From positions 1 to 8,610 of the forward strand of contig JAUVBP010000041.1 of assembly GCA_030591125.1 (NCBI GenBank): DNA of 8,610 nt. Direction: 5' to 3'. The notes beneath the pieces were generated by a model. The model was given only the letters and a program-made list of their open reading frames with translations. It did not search any database and was not told the origin of the DNA. This document shows, in pieces, positions 4,763-8,610 of the stretch (position 1 is the stretch's first letter; the number at the start of each line of letters is the position of its first letter). The position numbers and the translations under genes were made by a program. Source of the DNA: Candidatus Woesearchaeota archaeon (lineage in GTDB: Archaea > Nanobdellota > Nanobdellia > Woesearchaeales > UBA11576).

Positions 4763-7350
4763 CACTTGCCTGTGATCTCAGCGACGATCCTCTTGATATT
4801 GATCGTTCCATTCTCAGATTTTGACACATCTATGCCGTCATCACCATACTGGAACTGGACTATCTTCTTTGATGCGTCCCTTACTGTCTCATCATACTCG
4901 ACCTTCAGGTCCTGCAATGCATTTGCCAGCCTTCGGTAGAGATATCCTGACTTAGGTGTCCTCAATGCAGTATCCATCAACGAATCCCTTCCGGTCATTC
5001 CCATGAAGAAGAACTCTGAAGGTGTCAATCCCCCCTTGAAGCTGTTCCTTATGAACCCTCGCGCTGCTGGACTGAGGTCACCCTGCTTGAAGCAGGACAT
5101 TGTCCTGTCCTTGTATCCTGAGCGGATCCTTCCGCCTCTCATCGCCTGCTGCCCTACGCAGCCAGCCATCTGAGCAAGGTTGAGGGGTTTTCCTCTTGAT
5201 CCTGACCTGCTCATTATTATCGTCCCGGTCGCTTTGGTGGAGTACTTGTCGACAATCTCACCCGTCTCGTTCCTTGCCTTGTTCAGGACTTCCATGATCC
5301 TGAGCTCCAATGTCTCTGCCATGGTCTTTCCAGGGAATGTCTCAAGTATCTTCTTATGGAAGTGGTCTATGAACTCCTCGACCTTCTTGTACGCGCCGTC
5401 GAGTATCTCTATTATCTTTGCCTGTGCATCATGCGGGAGGTCTGTGTCCTCGACTGATGTGGTAAAACCATGCTGCATCACTGTATAGATGCCGAGTCTC
5501 ATCGCATTGGTTATGAACTCCGCAGTGACCTTTGCATCGTACTTCTTATGGAGATCCCTCAGCATTATACCTGATCCTTTACCTAGGTTTGCTGTATCGA
5601 GTGCCCCTGAAATGAGCATACCTTTCTTGATCACGAATGGTGTACCGCTCTTGTCCTTCCCTACAAAATCAAAATCAGCAGGAAGCAGCATGCTGAATAT
5701 CTCATTACCTTCGATGATATCTTTCTTGGGGAGCCTTGACAGGTCTTCGACGCCGACTCTCAGGAGAAGGTCAATTGCAGTCCTTCTTGGAAGCTTGACC
5801 AACTCGGATAATATATAGTTCCCTGATATTCCATCCTGTATGCAGCCTATGACACTCAGCCCGAAACCTGATGATATGAGCTGCGTCTCCACTTTCATCA
5901 GCACTTCCGCCTCTGCCCGTGCTTCCTCTGTCTGAGGTATATGCAGGTTCATCTCGTCCCCATCAAAATCTGCGTTGTATGGTGCGCAGACAGCAGGATT
6001 GAGCCTGAATGTCTTTGCAGGCAGTACCCTGATCTCGTGGCACATCATGCTCATCTTATGCAGTGATGGCTGTCTGTTGAATATCGCGATATCACCATCC
6101 ATCAGATGCCTCTCTACGCAATATCCTGGCTGGAGCTCTTCAAGTATCTGTTCCTTCATCTCATCAGTGATCCTTTTCTTCCTTCCATCAGGCCTGACGA
6201 CGTAATTCGCTCCAGGATAATCTTTAGGTCCGCGCTCGACAAACTTCTTGAGGTATTCCATGTTCCATTCGGTCAGCCTTTCCGGGACCGTGAGCTTCAT
6301 CGCTACGATCTTCGGCACACCGACCTCGTTGAGGCTGATCATAGGATCAGGTGATATCACAGTCCTTGCTGAGAAGTTTGTCCTCTTTCCTGCGAGGTTA
6401 TGCCGTATCCTTCCTTCTTTGGACTTGATCCTCTCTGTTATCGTCTTGAGCGGCTGGCCTGACCTGTGTCTTGCCGGCGGCAGCTGTGCAACGTCATTGT
6501 CGAAGAATGTGGTGACGTGATACTGGAGGAGGTCCCACAGGTCCTCTATGATTATCTCAGGCGCTCCTGCATTTATGTTCTCGAAGAGCCTCTGGTTGAT
6601 CCTGACTATATCGCCAAGCTTGTGTGTAAGGTCGTCCTCGCTCCTCTCTCCTGACTCGAGGGTGATGGACGGTCTCATCGTCACAGGCGGGATGGGCAGT
6701 ACCGTGAGCACGAGCCATTCAGGCCTCACAAACTCTGTGTTCATGCTGAACAGAGGAAGTATATCATCACTGACCTTCTCTAGCCTTGTCCTTATCTCGA
6801 TCGGGCTGAGCCTCTTGTCATTCTCGAGGAATGTGGTGGGCTTCTCGATGGCTATCTTGTGCTGCCTTGATTTACAATGAGGGCATTTTGTCTGCGCGAC
6901 AAGGTCTTTGATGACCACGCTCTTGATGTATGCACGCATCTTGTCGCAGCCGTTCTCTTTCTTGATTGTCTCTATCGTAGAGAGATACTTGTCGACCTTT
7001 GATTTAGGGACCATGACCTTTCCGCACTCTCTGCAGGTCGCCTTGAGGATTACCTGTATGAGGTTGACGTACTTGATGTGTATGACTGGCCTTGCGATCT
7101 CTATGTAACCGAAGTGACCGATGCATTCCTTGAGTTTCGAGCCGCAGGTCCTGCATTTGAGTCCCGGGTCGATGACTCCGAGCCTCGTGTCCATGAGTCC
7201 ACCATCGACAGGATATCCTTCCTTGTCGTAGAGCTCTGGAGTCACTACCTTGGCTGATGCCATCTTCTTTATCATCTTCGGGCTCAGCACTCCGAAGACT
7301 ATGCTCTTCACTTTCTTGTATACATATTGTGATTCGAATTCTTCTGGCAT
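4762..7350 (-). CDS. rpoA1: DNA-directed RNA polymerase subunit A' (N-terminal part of the largest subunit)
   Basis: A' forms the catalytic centre and clamp of the polymerase. It has 862 residues from the ATG at 7350, close to the usual size. The N-terminal zinc site is [16 protein letters not shown] (C66, C69, C76, H79); a second Cys set is C106/C109 with C156/C159. The fork to active-site region includes [31 protein letters not shown] and the magnesium-binding loop [10 protein letters not shown] at 459-468 (D461, D463, D465). The bridge helix is in the C-terminal 80 residues ([19 protein letters not shown]). The chain ends with [17 protein letters not shown] and a short tail, the normal A'/A'' split point. 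No intein is present. The frame runs on upstream into rpoB, but the ATG at 7350 has GGTGA five bases before it, which decides the start. A'' follows at once. Confidence 0.97.
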   Translation of the reverse strand: MPEEFESQYVYKKVKSIVFGVLSPKMIKKMASAKVVTPELYDKEGYPVDGGLMDTRLGVIDPGLKCRTCGSKLKECIGHFGYIEIARPVIHIKYVNLIQVILKATCRECGKVMVPKSKVDKYLSTIETIKKENGCDKMRAYIKSVVIKDLVAQTKCPHCKSRQHKIAIEKPTTFLENDKRLSPIEIRTRLEKVSDDILPLFSMNTEFVRPEWLVLTVLPIPPVTMRPSITLESGERSEDDLTHKLGDIVRINQRLFENINAGAPEIIIEDLWDLLQYHVTTFFDNDVAQLPPARHRSGQPLKTITERIKSKEGRIRHNLAGKRTNFSARTVISPDPMISLNEVGVPKIVAMKLTVPERLTEWNMEYLKKFVERGPKDYPGANYVVRPDGRKKRITDEMKEQILEELQPGYCVERHLMDGDIAIFNRQPSLHKMSMMCHEIRVLPAKTFRLNPAVCAPYNADFDGDEMNLHIPQTEEARAEAEVLMKVETQLISSGFGLSVIGCIQDGISGNYILSELVKLPRRTAIDLLLRVGVEDLSRLPKKDIIEGNEIFSMLLPADFDFVGKDKSGTPFVIKKGMLISGALDTANLGKGSGIMLRDLHKKYDAKVTAEFITNAMRLGIYTVMQHGFTTSVEDTDLPHDAQAKIIEILDGAYKKVEEFIDHFHKKILETFPGKTMAETLELRIMEVLNKARNETGEIVDKYSTKATGTIIMSRSGSRGKPLNLAQMAGCVGQQAMRGGRIRSGYKDRTMSCFKQGDLSPAARGFIRNSFKGGLTPSEFFFMGMTGRDSLMDTALRTPKSGYLYRRLANALQDLKVEYDETVRDASKKIVQFQYGDDGIDVSKSENGTINIKRIVAEITGK

Positions 7351-7355
7351 CTTTG

Positions 7356-7360
7356 TCACC
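7356..7360 (-). promoter_or_regulatory. Shine-Dalgarno of rpoA1, abutting the rpoB stop codon
   Basis: On the - strand the sequence reads TAA-GGTGA-CAAAG-ATG. The GGTGA touches the rpoB stop and is five bases from the ATG at 7350, so the longer A' frame starting at 7419 inside rpoB is not the real start. Confidence 0.75.
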
Positions 7361-8610
7361 TTAGTACTTGCTTTCCAGTACCATCTTCGGGTACACTCCG
7401 AATGACTTGAACTCATCAAGCATGAGCTTGAACGCGTATGATATCTCTACATTGTTTATCTCCACGTTCTCGCCGCATATCGGACAGTAAGATTTATTCT
7501 TGAACTCGTTGTATATGGCGATCACGCCGCAGCTTTCACAGACAGGGACTGTTGTCTTGTCTGAATCGAAGCGTTCCTTGAGCAGGAGGCTCGCTCCGTG
7601 AGCGACAAAGGTGTCCTTCTCCATCTCTCCCAGCCTGAGTCCGCCTTCTTTTGCCCGGCCTTCTGTTGGCTGTCTTGTGAGAAGCTGGATAGGTCCTCTT
7701 GCCCTGCTGTGGATCTTGTTCGCGACCATGTGTTTGAGCTTCAGATAGTACATGTTGCCCATGAATATCCTGGCAGGCATCTGCTCGCCTGTCTGACCAT
7801 TATATACAGTCTCAGTACCGTTGTCTCTGAACCCCAGCTTCCTGAGCTCTGCTCTGATATCCTTCTCATCTTCTGCAGCAAAGGTTGTCCCGTCGATCCC
7901 TCTTCCTGCAAGAGCTCCTGTCTTCGCCCCTACAAGCTCTATGAGGTGCGAGATGGTCATCCTTGACGGGATTCCATGCGGGCTGAATATGATGTCAGGT
8001 GTTATGCCTGATGCGCTGAACGGCATGTCAGACTGTGGAAGTATGGCTCCCACGATACCTTTCTGTCCATGTCGTGATGTGAACTTGTCACCTATCTCAG
8101 GCACTCTTGAATCCCTGAGCCTGACCTGGACTAGCTTGTTCCCTTCGCCGTTCTCGGTTATCAGTATGAAATCGACGATGCCCTGCTCTCCATGCTTGAG
8201 GCTCACTGAGCTCTCTCTCCTGACATTGGATGTGAGGTTGTACTCATCAAGTGAACTGAGGAATCTTGGTGGAGAGGTCTTTCCGATTATGACATCCCCT
8301 TCTCCTACTTTCGCTTCAGGGTATATCACACCCTCTTCCTCGAGATATCTATAATCTACCTCTGACTTGTACCCCTTGATGTCTTTGTCAGGGATGCAGA
8401 TGTCATCAGTAAGACCTCCTGCATATCTCAGCTCTTCTGCTATGGCTGGCCTGAAGTAGGTCGATCTTCCGAAGCCCCTGTCGATGGAGCCCTTGTTTAT
8501 GACAATTGCATCTTCTATGTTGTATCCCATGTATGCCATCACTGCAACGACCACGTTCTGCCCTGCAGGATGTGCGTTATAATCAGATATCTCATGCATT
8601 ATCGTGGAGA
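7361..8610 (-). CDS. rpoB: DNA-directed RNA polymerase subunit B (or B'), C-terminal part; 5' end outside window
   Basis: This is the C-terminal part of the second-largest RNA polymerase subunit (bacterial beta, Rpb2), which forms the other half of the active-site cleft and the hybrid-binding and anchor domains. About 415 residues are visible; the frame continues past the right edge, so the ATG at 8599 is internal (HPAGQNVVVAVMAYMGYN follows it, a mid-protein motif). Landmarks in order are NIEDAIVINK, RGFGRSTYFR, LRDSRVPEIGDKFTSRHGQKGIVG with the conserved basic residues that face the RNA/DNA hybrid, SPHGIPSRMTISHL, the QPTEGRAKEGGLRLGEME block, and a C4 zinc site (CESC and CPIC, encoded at 7529-7540 and 7475-7486). 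It ends GVYPKMVLESKY. The visible part cannot show whether B is whole or split into B'' and B' as in some archaea. Confidence 0.95.
   Translation of the reverse strand, partial: STIMHEISDYNAHPAGQNVVVAVMAYMGYNIEDAIVINKGSIDRGFGRSTYFRPAIAEELRYAGGLTDDICIPDKDIKGYKSEVDYRYLEEEGVIYPEAKVGEGDVIIGKTSPPRFLSSLDEYNLTSNVRRESSVSLKHGEQGIVDFILITENGEGNKLVQVRLRDSRVPEIGDKFTSRHGQKGIVGAILPQSDMPFSASGITPDIIFSPHGIPSRMTISHLIELVGAKTGALAGRGIDGTTFAAEDEKDIRAELRKLGFRDNGTETVYNGQTGEQMPARIFMGNMYYLKLKHMVANKIHSRARGPIQLLTRQPTEGRAKEGGLRLGEMEKDTFVAHGASLLLKERFDSDKTTVPVCESCGVIAIYNEFKNKSYCPICGENVEINNVEISYAFKLMLDEFKSFGVYPKMVLESKY

Noticed and set aside
4749..4829. N-terminal extension of A'' overlapping rpoA1
   Set aside because: The residues are an out-of-frame reading of the A' C-terminus; the AGGAGGA site supports the ATG at 4748.
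7351..7419. N-terminal extension of A' reaching into rpoB
   Set aside because: It has no similarity to A' proteins and lies upstream of a good GGTGA site and ATG at 7350.
8597..8599. ATG as a true start of a separate B' subunit
   Set aside because: The frame is open upstream to the window edge and the following residues match a middle region of subunit B, not an N-terminus.
4762..8610. Possible inteins in the RNAP subunits, a known insertion site in archaea
   Set aside because: The conserved blocks of A', A'' and the visible part of B are contiguous and lengths are normal, so no intein is present.

Overview
The window looks archaeal. It carries the archaeal RNA polymerase operon with the largest subunit split into A' and A'', followed by L30e and an archaeal two-KH NusA. 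Shine-Dalgarno sites are of the GGTG/AGGAGG type, there is a TATA box spaced for a leaderless transcript, and a T-rich tract directly follows a stop codon, as in archaeal termination. Several residue choices (for example GEQG instead of the usual GEPG in A'', and a GKNA loop in the second KH domain of NusA) suggest a less-sampled lineage such as a DPANN archaeon. That placement is an inference and no taxonomic search was possible.

Left part, + strand (1-2867). The window opens inside an unrecognised helical protein with two HEPN-like repeats and a C-terminal alpha/beta tail; it ends in a T-rich terminator. Next are a small capless HAD-family hydrolase with its own promoter, a complete S-methyl-5-thioribose-1-phosphate isomerase (MtnA, methionine salvage), and a 91-residue orphan ORF 6 bases behind mtnA.

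Right part, - strand (8610-2868). Reading leftwards these are the C-terminal third or so of RNA polymerase subunit B, then A', A'', ribosomal protein L30e and NusA. All are in one direction with gaps of 13 bases or less, so they are almost certainly one transcript whose promoter lies beyond the right edge. At the B/A', A'/A'' and A''/L30e junctions the Shine-Dalgarno begins at or in the stop codon of the previous gene, which also corrects the three start codons. The two gene blocks meet tail to tail at 2867/2868 with no base between their stop codons.

The RNAP operon builds the transcription catalytic core plus an elongation/termination factor. The left block is metabolic or unknown. I see no RNA genes, CRISPR array, insertion sequence, intein or long repeat, and no intergenic stretch over about 105 bases. 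No clearly new biological system is evident; the points most worth a second look are the HEPN-like duplicated protein, the HAD-mtnA neighbourhood and the orphan ORF at the operon end.
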